Positions 10,367 to 23,661 of a stretch of DNA of 64,000 bases are shown here, piece after piece. The notes beneath the pieces were generated by a model. It was not told the origin of the DNA. It saw nothing but the letters and a program-made list of their open reading frames with translations, and searched no databases. Position 1 is the stretch's first letter. Every line of letters starts with the position of its first letter. A program made the translations under genes and the position numbers. The DNA is from Gossypium raimondii (taxonomy: Eukaryota > Streptophyta > Magnoliopsida > Malvales > Malvaceae): the NCBI RefSeq assembly GCF_025698545.1, contig NC_068576.1, positions 49,262,390-49,326,389 of the forward strand. Direction: 5' to 3'.

Positions 10367-13270
10367 TCACTGTGAAAACTTCGAGATCAACTTGTCGACG
10401 TGAAATATGATATCATCTATGCGAGGGCGAACACTAGGCTGAGGCTGAAGCATCCAAGTCACGAATTGGTGAAGAGCTTCAGGATACTGTGGTTTAGGTC
10501 CAGCTGGCCACTTAATCTGTACATTTACAATGGCCAGTTGCAGGCTTCCTCCAGATTCTCCAAGTGCATACTCAAATGGGGATACCCCATACCTGCAACA
10601 AATGCCAATGAACAATATAAGTGGATAATTTTTTTTTATATAAAAGCAGCTAACTACATCATCTCGAAAAGGTTGGATATAGAGTACACAAACAATTATT
10701 TCCGAAGATAAATGAAAGCATCTGATGGAAGTACAAACCTGTAACTGCTTTAACTTGTTTTACCAAAATTATCATCAAAATACAACTTCATGACTCTTTC
10801 TACCAACACTAATGGGCAACTTAACTTTGAAATACAAAGGCCTGCTTTTCGCGTTATTTAACTTTAAAATCAAATACTTAAAATATGCTCCTTAGATTTA
10901 GCCAGATTCAAATACTTTGTTTACTCTTTGTCTACTAAATTGTTTTTAGGAAGAAACGTAATTAACAAATGAAATGAAAGTACAAAAAAAAAAAAAAACA
11001 AGTTTATTAAATGAAAGAAAACACTGTTTAAGAATTGATTCTTACATTATTGCATATAAAGTGCACCCCAATGCCCAAATATCGGTTCGCTCATCAACAT
11101 CTGCATGGCTTGGGCAATCCCACAACTCAGGAGCTCGGAAAGGTGCTGCACAGTGCTCAGATGCCCATTCCTATATATGGAAAGAAAAACAACCATGATC
11201 ATTGTAGAACATGCACTAAGTTTATAGATAGAAATAAATATCATATTCAAACTTAAGCAGAAAATATAAGGATGATAACCATAAGACAATGCAGTAAAAA
11301 CAAATCAAGAAAATACGAAGAAGACTTTCAGCATGTTTTAGGATATAATAAATGCATCAAACAGATAGGCCAATTATGTACTCATACATCATTTTGTTCA
11401 TGTTTAAGCATGCATATGTTTGTTGGTAGAACATGAAGCATACAGGTTTAAGGAACTAGAAGAGCTTGGGATAGTTTTCAGTGAGGATGAGAAAGAAGTT
11501 TGAAAACAGAGAATATAAGAAGACTCTTTAATACTGAAGAAAAGTAAAGAAGAAAAAAGCACCTGAAGCTGTAGTGCCTCAGAACGAGAGCGAATTTGCC
11601 TCCTTGCAGGACGAGCACTCCCGAAATCCATTAATATAGCAAGAGGCGATTCCCCTTTCCTATGGGTTAAAAGAACATTACCAGGCTTGATATCATTATG
11701 TGCATATGGAGGCTCAAGACTGTGCATATGTTCAAGTCCGGCACACAGCTGTGAAAATAATTTGGCACAGTCAAAGTGCTTATAGTCAATTCGAATCAGT
11801 TATGACATTAATGAATCTGAAAAGAAAACACCATTACTAATACATAAAATGATCAAATATTAGAAAATAGAAGAATGCATCGGATCCACTGATAACAAGT
11901 GCCACATGGTTATCATTTAAACCTCTATAAGAAAATGGTTAGAAAAAGACAGTTTTACTTACCTGCCGAAATATTTGAAGAACATCCGAGGTAGAAAAGA
12001 AATCATTTTTAGCACTCATAGCTTTGAAATTGTCCAGTAATGTTCCATCCAAATGAACGGGAAATAGTAAATATGCTTCGTGATTCCATGATCCTTCTTG
12101 TGTAGGCTAGCCAATTAAATCAAATTGTTTCAGACAAATACAGTTTTGCATGGAAAGTGGTTTAAAGAAAGAAAATGCATCTTGGAAAATAGTTTGTTTT
12201 ACACCGCTAATTAGAATGAGAGATCTGAACAATTACCTTAACAGAAATGATAGCATGATCAAGAAGGGGAAGAAGATTATGGTGACTAAACAAGGATGAA
12301 ACACGGATCTCCTCCCGAACCAATTCTAACTGTTCATTATTCTGAATGAGAACTTTCTTCATTGCATAAGTTCCATCATCTGCAAATGCAACCCAAGTAA
12401 GTTCATTCCAAAACCAAATTAATTTTCCCTTTGATCTGATGAATACACAAATACCAAAATAACACGATAAAATCTGGCAGATGGCATAGCAGATGTCACC
12501 ATCCTAGATAAAATCCCCCAGCAAAAAAAAAAAGGTTAGCAAATCCATTTAAGATGTAAATTCAGATAATGAGAGGGAAAATGCAAATAAAAAAAAATTA
12601 AATTAAATTAAATGGGAAAGAAAAACCATCATAAAACTGAAAACATGATGATTCCATAATATACGAATTCTAGTCAAATGCCTTAGGTTTACCAACAGAA
12701 CAGAGATCAAAGATTCAACTGATCCATAATTTTAATTATGGATCCAATTGTAATTCGATCATCAGAAAACCTATGATCCAATTTTATCAGACCCCATATT
12801 CGATAAACCAGAATGGAATGAATCCGTTCATTCAATCACAATAGTTGACACATTACTTGAGTTAAATTTCTACAATAAATAAATCACAAAACCCAATCCA
12901 ATGAAGAAAAAAGAAAATGCACAATTTAGAAAAACATATAATTAGAAACTCAAAGCAATCAGCTACAAAAAAAAAATTAAAGAAACACCCAGATCAGTAG
13001 TAAACCAATCCAATAGAGCAGCACCCAAATCATAAAATCCTTGAAAAAGAACGAACCAGATAGATGAGAAGGGTCCTTGACTTTCTTGGCTAAGCCACCA
13101 GCTGAAATTGAAGAAGAATCGGAGGTGACTTCCTTAACCAGATAAACATAGGCGAAGCCACCTTCACCCAACTGCCTCACGATCTTGAACCTGATGTCAT
13201 TGATCCAAACGTCTCCTCCCCCATTAGCAGCATCGTACATTGCATTAAACCCTGAAAATGTACACCCCAT
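10367..13270 (-). CDS. STK16/PK3-type serine/threonine protein kinase (NAK-like family), 6 exons
   Basis: The exons in gene order are 13057–13270, 12237–12379, 11963–12106, 11563–11748, 11046–11170 and 10367–10592. All junctions are GT–AG and the joined frame is open, giving 345 residues. A small single-domain kinase is seen: glycine loop at 35–42 (GEGGFAYV), lysine K79 in YAMKK, catalytic-loop aspartate D186 in HNDIKPGN, DFG at 208–210 and APE at 242–244. HND replaces the usual HRD, which would make it a non-RD kinase. The N-terminus MGC suggests myristoylation of Gly2 and palmitoylation of Cys3, as in mammalian STK16, so it probably works at Golgi or plasma membrane. The closest Arabidopsis gene by memory is PK3 (At5g08160). 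The 97-base AT-rich or longer introns are typical of plants. Confidence 0.9.
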
Positions 13271-13537
13271 TGTTTTCCCCTTATGCCTTTCACTTGAAAA
13301 AAAATTCCTTTTACATCTTCAGATCTCTCATATTTTTTTTTTCTTTTTAGGGTGTGTTGGAATTGAGAAACGTAAAAATGGCGGATCTTAACAAGCACTC
13401 TCTCTTTCTCTCTCTCCTCTATGCTCTGTTTTGGAACATTATTTTTAGTTAACAGATTTCAGCATTTAAAGCTTTCCATTTTTCTGTCTAACAATAACTG
13501 TTAATTATTTTGTTTCGAATGGTAATTATTTGGAGTC
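13271..13537. promoter_or_regulatory. 5' flank of the kinase gene
   Basis: This sequence lies directly upstream of the kinase start on the minus strand. It carries an A-run at about 13330–13350 (minus strand) and, at 13390–13425, a ctctctttctctctct stretch, the pyrimidine tract often seen in plant 5' leaders and core promoters. No clear TATA box stands out, so the transcription start is not placed. Confidence 0.3.
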
Positions 13538-13998
13538 AATTGCATTAAGTCTCTAAATTATGGTTTTTATTCTAAATCGATTATCAAATTTTAAAATATT
13601 CTAACTATAGATACTTTCTATATTAAAATTATTAGTTTTATATTCAAACATGCGAAAATTTTAAAGAAAAATGAGTGTTGTAAAAATCTTGACTTTGATG
13701 TTTTCATAATTTTTACTGAAACTATCGTTTCCTCTTTTTCTTTTCTATTTTGCTTTATTTTTACCTTTTAATTTTTTAAAAGTAATGAGACAACATTTTA
13801 CTCTTTTTTTTTAAATTTTATTTTAAATTATGTCACATAAGATTTAACATGTCATTTAATGGTAAATTAACATTTTCAATAATGGAAGGGTCTAGCTAAT
13901 TTAACATCAATAGTTTGAAGATGTATTTAGAATATTTTAAAATTTGGAGACTAATTTAAAAATGACCATAGTTTAAGGGTGTCTAGTGCAAATTAACT
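13538..13998. mobile_element. MITE-like inverted-repeat element, about 460 bp
   Basis: The left end (caattgcattaagtctctaa … aaattttaaaatattctaa) and the reverse complement of the right end (gttaatttgcactagacacc … aaattttaaaatattctaa) align for about 80 bases. There is no open frame. The target-site duplication is not clear and the boundaries are good to about ten bases. Confidence 0.55.
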
Positions 13999-15783
13999 CT
14001 TCTATTTATTTTAAAGATATTTTAATGTGTTATTTTATAGTTAACTGTCCTTGTATAGATTGTATAGGGTCCGGTTCTGAATAAAATTAAATGGAAATTA
14101 TAAAATATATGATTTGATAAGTTAAAATGTATAAAAATAGGGAGTATGTTTCATCACTCGGATCACTAATTAAGACCCTTAAATGACCACTCAATGATAA
14201 AGGAGGTAGAGATACGGAGGCAAGTTGTGAGATATAAAACAAACTTTTTAAAAGTGAAAAGTTAAAAGTAAATTTAAGGAATATTTTGTTTTTGTAAAAT
14301 ATACAATTTTATGTTACAAAATCCTATAATTTATTCTTTTTACATTGTATATTTTTAATTACAAATAAATTGATCTAAAATATTAATAAATAACAATTTA
14401 GGTATATTCCTTCAAACCATACCTGTCAAACTTTAGCGGGTGAATTGATAAGGCATCTCTGTAATGGAAAAAAGGAAGAAGAAGCATCTCTTACAGTGGT
14501 CCATGTTTGTAGGATTATTAAAAAATGTATTTACAATTAAATTCAAAATAGAAAAACCACAAATAATAAAATAAATATTATATAACCTTAAAATCATTGC
14601 TTATGACAATCTTACCCTTCAAATTATAAGCTCAGCCTTTGAACTTAATTTTTTTTTATTATGTACTTCGTTAAACCAACCTATTTCGAAATTCTCTCTA
14701 ATCCACTTTATGTTATTGTCTGAACTCTAGAAGGTGGCTAAGCAAGCAGCCTTTAGTTTGTTGCCAATGACATCCATCCAACTCAGTAATCACAAGAATC
14801 TCTAACTCTTCTTCCGCCTTTACATAAAAAAATCCCAGTAACAGTTTTTCTTGGTCTTTAAAGTTTGACCTCAAAGTCCTAACACTAAAGGTATGATCTT
14901 CAAACTATGATTCCCGGAACTTAGTTTACAGTCACCACAAATTGTTTTCATGCTCATCTTTGTTTCCCTTTAGCTTCTGGGTTCTTGTTATTTGTTGAGT
15001 TTCAATTCTGGGTATTTTGGATTTGTGTTTATTTTGTTGTTTGCTGTTGAATTTGATGGTTTTGAGTCTCCTTAGGAGCTCGAAAGTTCAAGCTTTTATG
15101 GTTTGTTCGTTGTCTTTTCGACCTTGAAATTTAATTCAGACTGGTTTCTATGTGTTCAATCAAGAGCATCAAAAAGGAAATGAATATCATGTTTCCTTGA
15201 TCATAGTTTTAGTTACCTCTTCTTGGGATAATTGCTTAGCTTCCTTCAGAGGGGACATGGAAAAGCATAAAAGAAAGAGGAACTAGTGTTCATAAATCTG
15301 GTGAAGGGTGTAAAGGTAAACATTTTTCTGGTTAGAAAAAAAAAAAGAAGAACATTTACGTATTATGAATGGGGGGAACACTGAAAGATAATGATGGTTT
15401 GATTTCTCTTCACTGATTTAAATGTTGTGATTAAATGAGCTGCTGACTGTTGTATAATTTGGCACCTGGATTCGATGATAAGCTCCTTAATTTTCACCAT
15501 TCTATAACTGGTTCATGGGCATTTCCGTTTGTTCATGATCTGAACTTGTGTCTTCTTCATATTTTTGTTAGTCCTGCTAGATTATTATTACTTTGTAATT
15601 CCTAAAAGTTATTGAACTGCTGAATTTCCAGCGACATGCTTACCTTACCTTTTAACTTTGGCGAGTTATGGACTTTCCTCCCTTTGTGTTTTGGAAATCG
15701 TGATCCCACATCAAAAACTCCATGATTTTATTGTGATGTCATCTCTCTTGAAAATGTAAATATCTGACTGTTGCATCTTTCAG
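13999..15783. other. Intergenic region and probable 5' UTR intron of the TTM gene
   Basis: The first 700 bases are AT-rich with no feature. A plausible non-coding first exon ends at 14890, before gtatgatctt; the intron would then end at the tttcag acceptor at 15778–15783. This assignment is inferred from splice-site form and needs transcript support. Confidence 0.35.
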
Positions 15784-15818
15784 TGCAGCTGTATAAAGGA
15801 GAAGTTTCAAATCTCTTA

Positions 15819-18800
15819 ATGGCTCAAGATACCTCTTCTGTTGCTGAATCACCTCGACGGCGCTCTGGTCTTCTGCGAGACCAGGTGCAGTTGATTAAAA
15901 GAAAAGACTGTGATCGCTATGAGATCGTTCCAATCGAAGATAAACTGTCCTTCGAGAAAGGATTTTTCATCGTAATTCGTGCATGCCAATTATTGGCTCA
16001 AAAGAATGATGGATTGATTTTAGTTGGAGTAGCTGGACCATCTGGAGCTGGAAAGACTGTGTTCACAGAGAAGGTGCTCAACTTTATGCCCAGTATAGCT
16101 GTCATAACCATGGACAACTACAATGATGCTAGCCGTATCATTGATGGAAACTTTGATGGTAAGAATTAGAGTTCTTAACATTTTTAAAACTTTCATGTAA
16201 GGTGATCCCATCTTTGATTAAGGTGCTTTGTTTTTATGTATGAGAACAATGGATGCCACCCGATATTGCTTGCTGACTTTGGTGGTTGACAATTAGCAGC
16301 ACAGTATGCTTTTGGAAGCTTCTATGTTAAGAGCTGCTGTTTTATCTGCTAATGCTGTTGCATTTCACATTGAAATAAAATTTAGGAGGCAAAATTGATA
16401 GGAGATAATTATTTCTAATTATATAAACGGAATACAAAATGTGCAGTAAAAGCAATATGTGCTTAAGCTCATTTTTGTTAGCTATAGCATTCTATAGTTT
16501 GATTCAGGATATCTTTAAGCAAAAAAATAATTATAATTAATGGGAATTTTCATGAGTTATAGCTACCGTAAAACATAACTTATAGAATACTTTCCAGTGC
16601 AATGGTATATTTAGTTCTAAATATTGGGTAGTTGGAAAGCAGAAGGCAAATATGGCCTTAAGATTACTTCATTTGAAATCAGGATGTTAAAATAGATGCG
16701 TGGTCATATAGAGGGGAAAATGGATTAAGAAGCATAGTTTTCTTTGGGAATGTTGAGATAGATGGGCAGCCAAATAAGAAATGGACGATCTTTAGAAAGT
16801 AAAACTGTAACGGTTAAGGATGAACTGATAAAATGACCACTTGGTGGATTGGTCATGTACAATGTAAACCATGAAGAGAGCTAAACATAGACCAAGAACA
16901 TATTTCTTGAAGCAGTAAGGCTAGATTTGGCAGCTTGAGATCTCTTGATGTAGCCTTTGATTGGATGGAATTGAATCCTTATTAGTTATTATTTATTTTA
17001 CATACTAATTGCATTTCTTTAATTTTAGATGTTTTGGTCAACATTTTAAACTGGTCCCACAGATAACTTGATTGTTTGGTATATGTAACACTAATGCCTT
17101 AGTCTGTGGCACGCATTGTGCCAATGTGTGGGATCCATTTTCTTTACTAGAACGATTTTGTATTGCAATGGCTGGAGGAGGATGCATGGTAAAGCTCTGA
17201 TTATTGTAGTATTATGAAACAGACCCACGGCTGACTGATTACAACACACTGCTTGAAAATATTCATGGTTTAAAAGCGGGGAAACCTGTTCAAGTTCCAA
17301 TTTATGACTTCAAGTCTAGCTCTCGCATAGGATACAGGTTCCCTATCTCTCTTTTATTTTTTGCTATTGTTTTAAGACATAGAAGCTCTTTTCATACGGG
17401 TTTAATGATGTCTCCACTCTCCACTTATTCAGCCTGCTAGGCAGGAAAGAAAAGAGACAAAAGAAAGGAAAGTGCATGCGAGCGGTTGGAAACAAATAAT
17501 ATGCATGTTCTTGATCTAGTTTTATTTATCATGATTACAGGACACTTGAAGTGCCTAGCTCCCGCATCGTGATTATTGAAGGAATATATGCCTTAAGTGA
17601 CAAATTGCGGCCTTTACTAGATCTTCGCGTATCTGTCACTGGGGGTGTTCACTTTGACCTTGTCAAGAGAGTGTTACGGGACATTCAACGTGCTGGCCAA
17701 GAGCCTGAAGAAATTATCCATCAAATCTCTGAAACGGTTTCTTTATCTTACCTATTTTACTTTATAGGTGTCTGATTTAGCTGTTTTGTGAAATCATACC
17801 TAGTAATAGCCTTAAGTGCTTTATCAAATGCCTCCAAAACAAAGAGTAGTTATAGTAGTTCTCATGCACTTCTTTTCACACAGGTATATCCTATGTACAA
17901 GGCTTTTATTGAGCCAGATCTCGAAACAGCACATATTAAAATCATCAACAAGTTTAATCCGTTCACTGGATTTCAGAATCCTACTTATATTTTGAAGGTC
18001 AAGCTCAAACTCCATTATTTCCATGTCGGAGTAAATGGTTCCATGTTCCTTATTGTAGTACTACTTTCTTCCCACAACTTTACAACCAAGGGTTTTCTAT
18101 CATTGTAGTCTACAAGGTTGGTGACACTGGATCAAATTAAGGAAGTTGTATCTGAGGGACACAAAGAAACTATAGAGGAAACATACGACATTTATCTTTT
18201 ACCCCCTGGTGAAGATCCCGAAGCATGTCAGTCATATCTGAGGATGAGGAACAGGGATGGCAAATACAATCTCATGTTCGAGGTTAGATGTTTCATTTTT
18301 AAGCCTTTTAAAATTCTTAATGAGAATATAGTGGCCTTCTCTGGGTCCATAAAAGTTTTCTTCCTTGTCAGCAATGAGATGTGCTAATCTCAATCCTTTT
18401 TGTACTTCAAACTCCACTGGGGTATAGATGCCAGGTTTAGTTAGAATCATATTTTCATTGGAATCTCTCTCTTCTCATAGATCTTTACCGAATCTGAAAA
18501 CAGCTGTTTTCATATATAGACATTGTATGTTTATGCCCTTTTTTGTCTAAAAATTAGAATTAAACAATACATGGAGGCAAAAATATTAGATGCTGTTTTA
18601 AATCACATGCAGTCAAAAACAGAATTAAACAGTACATGTAAACAAAGTAATATCTATGTTTCAAGAATTTGTGAGAGCTAGTTTGGATTTGATTTCTTTT
18701 ATAAGTTATGATGACAAAACCAAACATTTACACAAAAATTACTTTAGATTCAATATGCTAATCTATTCGAGAATGTATAAGAATGTTCCTTTAAGATTTA

Positions 18801-21322
18801 CTTCTATGTTCTTTCATGAGTTATTTTGCTCATTTTATACTAAATATGATATCCAAAGTCCTCTCAAATTTAGGTTTTAATGCCATATTGGGTGTTTGAT
18901 TTGTCTTAACTTTTGATATTTAGGATTCTGCTTAATATTCTTTTAGGATTAACTTAAATGTGGTAAGTTTTAGAGCTTCTGACCAACTTGCCTGGTTCTC
19001 AGGAATGGGTTACTGACAGTCCCTTCATAATATCACCAAGAATAACTTTTGAAGTTAGCGTGCGTCTTCTTGGAGGACTAATGGCTTTGGGGTATACAAT
19101 TGCAGCCATCTTGAAAAGAAGTAGCCATGTCTTTTCTGATGATAAGGTGTCCGTGAAGATCGATTGGTTGGAGCAACTCAATCGCAAATACGTTCAGGTA
19201 TCATATCCTTTAACGTATGTGTATATCATTTGACATGGTTTATATATCAGGGTAATGTGATCTTTTGCCTCTTTTCTTATTCTGAAACATGTGTTTGGTC
19301 TTAGTTATCACAACAGTCATGTACCTAATTGGTTATGGCTTAAGATAACAGCACGATTTTTTATGGCAATACACAATTGGTTTTCTTCATTTATCTAAAA
19401 GGAACCAACAGGTCAACAAAATAGCATAGCATCCTGAGCATCCAAGCACAGCTGGCTGCTGAAATAGAATAGTCAACAAGTAGCTATAACTTTGGTAAGG
19501 GATAACTCTTTTCCCTTGAAAGCCCTTATCCTAGGCCTCTACTAATCCGCAACAGAAGCCACCACTACCCAATGAATTCTTAGCAGAATAACTCGATAAA
19601 GGATGGTGAACTGGCTTTGCGCTGCCTTGCTATAAAGCATCTATTTGAGTTGTTACAGATGACTTATTAGGTACGGGTTGCACAACTTAGAACTAACTGC
19701 AATGGTATGTTGTTTCTATAAGGTGCAAGGTCGAGATCGCCTATTTGTTAAATTCATAGCTGAGCAATTGGGTTTGGAAGGTTCATATGTTCCTCGTACT
19801 TACATTGAACAAATCCAGCTGGAGAAACTTGTAAATGATGTTATGGTATGATTATTCAAGTTGAACATTAAATTTTTGAGCTCTGCATGCTGCTAACTTG
19901 AGAAATATGTTTAGGCATTACCAGATGATTTGAAAACAAAGCTTAGCATTGATGATGACTTAGTTTCAAGTCCTAAAGAAGCCCTTTCCCGAGCCTCTGC
20001 TGATCGGAGAATGAAGTATCTCAGCCGGTAATTTTTATATCAAGCTACGGTTTTTCTGTCTTTTAAAAAACGTAGTGCTTTTCCACAACTTCAACAGAAA
20101 GATTAATGTGTTATTCTGTCTTATTTTTCTTTACAAAAGCACCTATTCTAATCCTGATAACAGTCACATATGAAATTCATCTATGTGTGGACCAGTATCT
20201 CGCACTCGTACGCGACCCAACGGGACAAGAATTTGCCGAAGCTGACAAAACTTGCTATTAACAGTAGAAGGTTTGATGGAAGGGCCCCAGAGTCACCTAC
20301 TCCAGTAGTGAATCCGGTGAGTATGTTGACCCTGAACTAATTTCTGGAACACAAGTCTAGTTTTTCTTTATCCACTGTCAGAATCCTGACAACCTGACAA
20401 CCTTTCTGGTTGCTGAAAAGTTCAAGTGAAAGAAAACAAAAGCCTGACAACCTCCCCCCGTTTTCTCCTCCAAGAAAAGAAAAAAGAATGGATTAATTTC
20501 AATTCTTCAGAAATTTTATGAGATTTCTGTAAAAGTTGGGCTCCTGAATGAATCCTAAACCTCTCAATCAAATAAATCAATCTTGGTCCGTGGTCATAAT
20601 ATTTGATTACTTTTTGTTTGGATTGCTTAAAATTGATTCCCTTCATAGTTTTGTTTATTACTTTCGTTACTGGTCATTCATTTGTGTTTTAGGGAGTTGT
20701 TACACAGCTCTCGGAGCAAATTTCAACTTTGAATGAAAGGATGGATAAGTTCACGTCAAGTATAGAAGAATTGAATTCCAAGCTTTCTACCAGGACCATT
20801 TCGGCTAGCCAACAAAATTTAGCTGTGCAGGCCGAAGCCTGCAATGGTTCTTTACCGACATCTCTTTTCGTAACTGGCTTGGGTAATGGTTCACTAACTG
20901 GTTCACTAATGCCTCATTCTTCATCTTCTTCCCAGTTGGCTAGAGAGTCCCCACTCATGGAAGAGGTAGCTTCATGTCCTAGTTCAAACCCTACATTTTG
21001 TTTCTCTAATCTGACCTTTTTTTATGTTACTTGTTCCGGTTCTTGGTTTTCATGGTAGCATCAACGGAAATGATTGTCTGAATCTTGGTTTTTAACCATG
21101 CAGGTTCTAGTTATTGCAAGAGCACAACGCCAGATTATGCATCAGTTAGACAATCTGAGCAATCTGATACATGAATACCGGGGAGAAAGATGTCACCAAG
21201 AAAGGAACGATCGATCAAACAGAGCAATTGATGTTGATACTATTGGTGTTCCGCTGATCTTTACTCTAGCAATTGGTGGTTTAGGAGTAATTTTGTTTAG
21301 GAATCTAGCATCCCAAAAGTAA
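15819..21322 (+). CDS. TTM1/TTM2: TTM1/TTM2-type protein: P-loop uridine-kinase-like domain, CYTH domain, tail anchor
   Basis: The coding exons are 15819–16158, 17223–17337, 17541–17736, 17884–17997, 18109–18282, 19003–19197, 19723–19845, 19915–20027, 20196–20316, 20693–20965 and 21104–21322. All are GT–AG and the joined frame gives 660 residues. Walker A is GPSGAGKT at 73–80, in a uridine-kinase/PRK-like domain of about 66–255. A CYTH (triphosphate tunnel metalloenzyme) domain covers about 256–440. A coiled coil lies near 499–530. A hydrophobic segment at about 637–654, close to the C-terminus, fits a tail anchor. Arabidopsis TTM1 and TTM2 have the same order, sit on the mitochondrial outer membrane, act as pyrophosphatases, and affect leaf senescence and immunity respectively. 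Which paralogue this is cannot be told by eye. The start is the first ATG after the acceptor at 15783. Confidence 0.93.
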
Positions 21323-21916
21323 CATCATCACTTGGAGGTCCAAATTGCGATTTCTGGCATCGCGAAAATGGTCTTATGCCCCTGTGCTTTAAGGGACCAT
21401 GGAGGGCTAACACACGTACTGTAGGTTGGCATGGAAAAATTGTAAATATTGGAAAAACAAATAAAGGTGAAATTCTGAAACTAGTGTTTATCCAACATAT
21501 GTCTTCTTCCTGTTATTTAATTTTTACAGTGAGTTCTATAATCAGAGAAAATCTCTGCAATCTTCTGATGTGAGAAATTTGTACACCAGTAGAGTGGATA
21601 TATTTTTGTCATGTTCGTTAACATAAATGAACAGAAGCCAACCTGTTAATGAACTATTTAACAAACAATAATTTATTCACAGGCCAAGCAGGAAACGTAA
21701 TTCTGATACATTTCATGTGTTTTTTTTTAACCATTACACATTTGAGAGAAAGAGATGAGAATTTAACTAAATAAAGACAGGTGGGTTAAAATGAAAGCAC
21801 ATAAGCCAGATACATAGTTACAATGAAGTATCAACTCAGTAAAGCACATCGCCTAGAAAAGCAGAAGATAGAATCTAAACATCAAAGCTTACATATATAT
21901 ATGACAACACAATTTC
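21323..21916. other. 3' UTR of the TTM gene and short convergent intergenic sequence
   Basis: The TTM stop (21320–21322) is followed by about 270 bases of likely 3' UTR. The remainder separates it from the oppositely oriented NHP2 relic. No other feature is seen. Confidence 0.5.
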
Positions 21917-23661
21917 TTAAAAGAGTGAGGATGTAAGCTCAGATATATCTGCTACTACCTGGCTATAATCGGCCTTTATCTTTTCTTGTTCCGCAGGGTC
22001 TAGTTTGCCTTTGGTTGGCTTGGTTAGCACCAGAACGCAGCACGTTGGTCTCTTGGTAGCTCCTGCAGTTGCAAGATCCTGAAATGGCAGAAGAAACTAA
22101 TCAAACAGGCTCCACGTGAGACAGCTGATCGCTAGTTCATTAACTCAAGCTACAAACCTAAGCATGACATTAATCCGGAATGAGCCCTTTAGTTGTGCTG
22201 TGTATGTTTAGGGTCGGAATTCTGGGATGTACAGATTGAATTGGATGTCAATGTGGACTACAACCAAGAGTCTCTGTGGACTTAGAAAAATCGAACATAG
22301 ATATACCATTGTGTTTGCTAAACCTAACAATGCAACTCTAAATAAAGGAAGAAAATGAACTCGGATGCGCTTGGCCATGTTATTGTAAAAGTGCAATGAT
22401 AAATAATACAGAAGTTGGAAATTCACTAAGTGAAAAATTAGGTTCTATGGGATTTGATAGTCAAGCAGGATAACAATTGAAGGATGCAAAGTCACCGAAT
22501 CATGCAGCAAAACAGAGGAGGTCAGAAGCTTACTTCTTTCGAAGGAACATAAACATAGGGAATGTCTGCCTCTTCACATAGAATCGGAACATGAGTTATG
22601 ACATAGAAGATAGAAGGAACATGATTAAGCATTTATGTGATTAACATTAGAAGTTAAACTACTTTCAGTAAATTCAAAATTTAGATTGAATCAAATAAAA
22701 GAACTCCCTTCCATTCATCAATTGGCAGCAAAACAAGTGCCATCCATGTATATATTCATGTATTGCAATTTCCTTCTCAACTATGCAGTCCTAAACTCTG
22801 AATTGCTACAGAAAATTTTCAGACAGCAACCAAAATAGATATTCTTTTCCTAAATGTTCCTATAAAACATCAGTCATAACTCGGAGAAAAATGATGATAC
22901 TATGTAATGGAAGTCGTTTACAGGCATGGTCAGATAAAAAAAAAAAAAAAGATTACGGTGTAGTTTTAAATCAAATTCCTGTTTAGAAATTTTATCAAAC
23001 GAGCTTTGATCACTCAAGTGATCAAAGTATTTAGATGAAGTCAAACTTGTAAACGGATTTCCCCCCTCTCTCCATATTCTCATTCCTTAGTGATTACTCT
23101 GCTTCTTTCGGTGTAGCATAAATGTTGAAATCAGCACTCTTCTCAACTGAAACTCAGCAATTTATAAATTTGAACACTGGCATTAAAACAGATAATGGAT
23201 TATTGCTACTCAGTTATGTTGTAACTCGTAGCTTATTTTACCCTAACAGGGAGGAGAGTGTCATATATCATATATTTGGAGAATCATACCCCATATTTCA
23301 GTCCAAATATGTGTTGGACAAATGTGCTCCACATGAGTATTTGAGTACAATGAAAAATCCAGGTACATTAGGGCATAAGAATCCTCCACGTAAAACTTAT
23401 ATCGGCATATCTCAACATAAGTAAGACACCAATATTTCTCAGTCCATGAAACTTATTCTTATATCTATCCAAATAAACATATCAGAGCATAGATCAGATT
23501 AAACATGCTTAAAATTGGAAGGAAAAGGCATACACAGAGAATCTGAAGTAAGCAAATATAATATATTTATATATAATAAAAAAAACTTTACCCTTTATGA
23601 CCACGACTAATACTTTTAACCACTTCCTTTACTCCTCTCTTCAAGCATTTGTGCTCAGCAG
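21917..23661 (-). pseudogene. NHP2-like relic (H/ACA snoRNP, L7Ae family), first exon and part of a central exon missing
   Basis: Three pieces match NHP2, the L7Ae-type RNA-binding protein of H/ACA pseudouridylation particles. They are 23592–23661 (CLKRGVKEVVKSI), 22534–22602 (VITHVPILCEEA then PYVYVPSKE) and 21917–22078 (ATKRPTCCVLVLTKP to the stop). The last two are joined by GT–AG with intact frame. The central exon should begin with the conserved LCVIAGNISPID stretch but starts abruptly at VITH with no AG acceptor before it. The N-terminal exon is not found as far as 25260. I therefore call it a truncated pseudogene. An unrecognised distant first exon or very divergent exon is the alternative. 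Confidence 0.75.

Noticed and set aside
22701-22740. Possible missing NHP2 exon segment
   Set aside because: Only a ten-base match (ccaattgatg) with frame breaks; kept as a hint in the finding, not as a feature.
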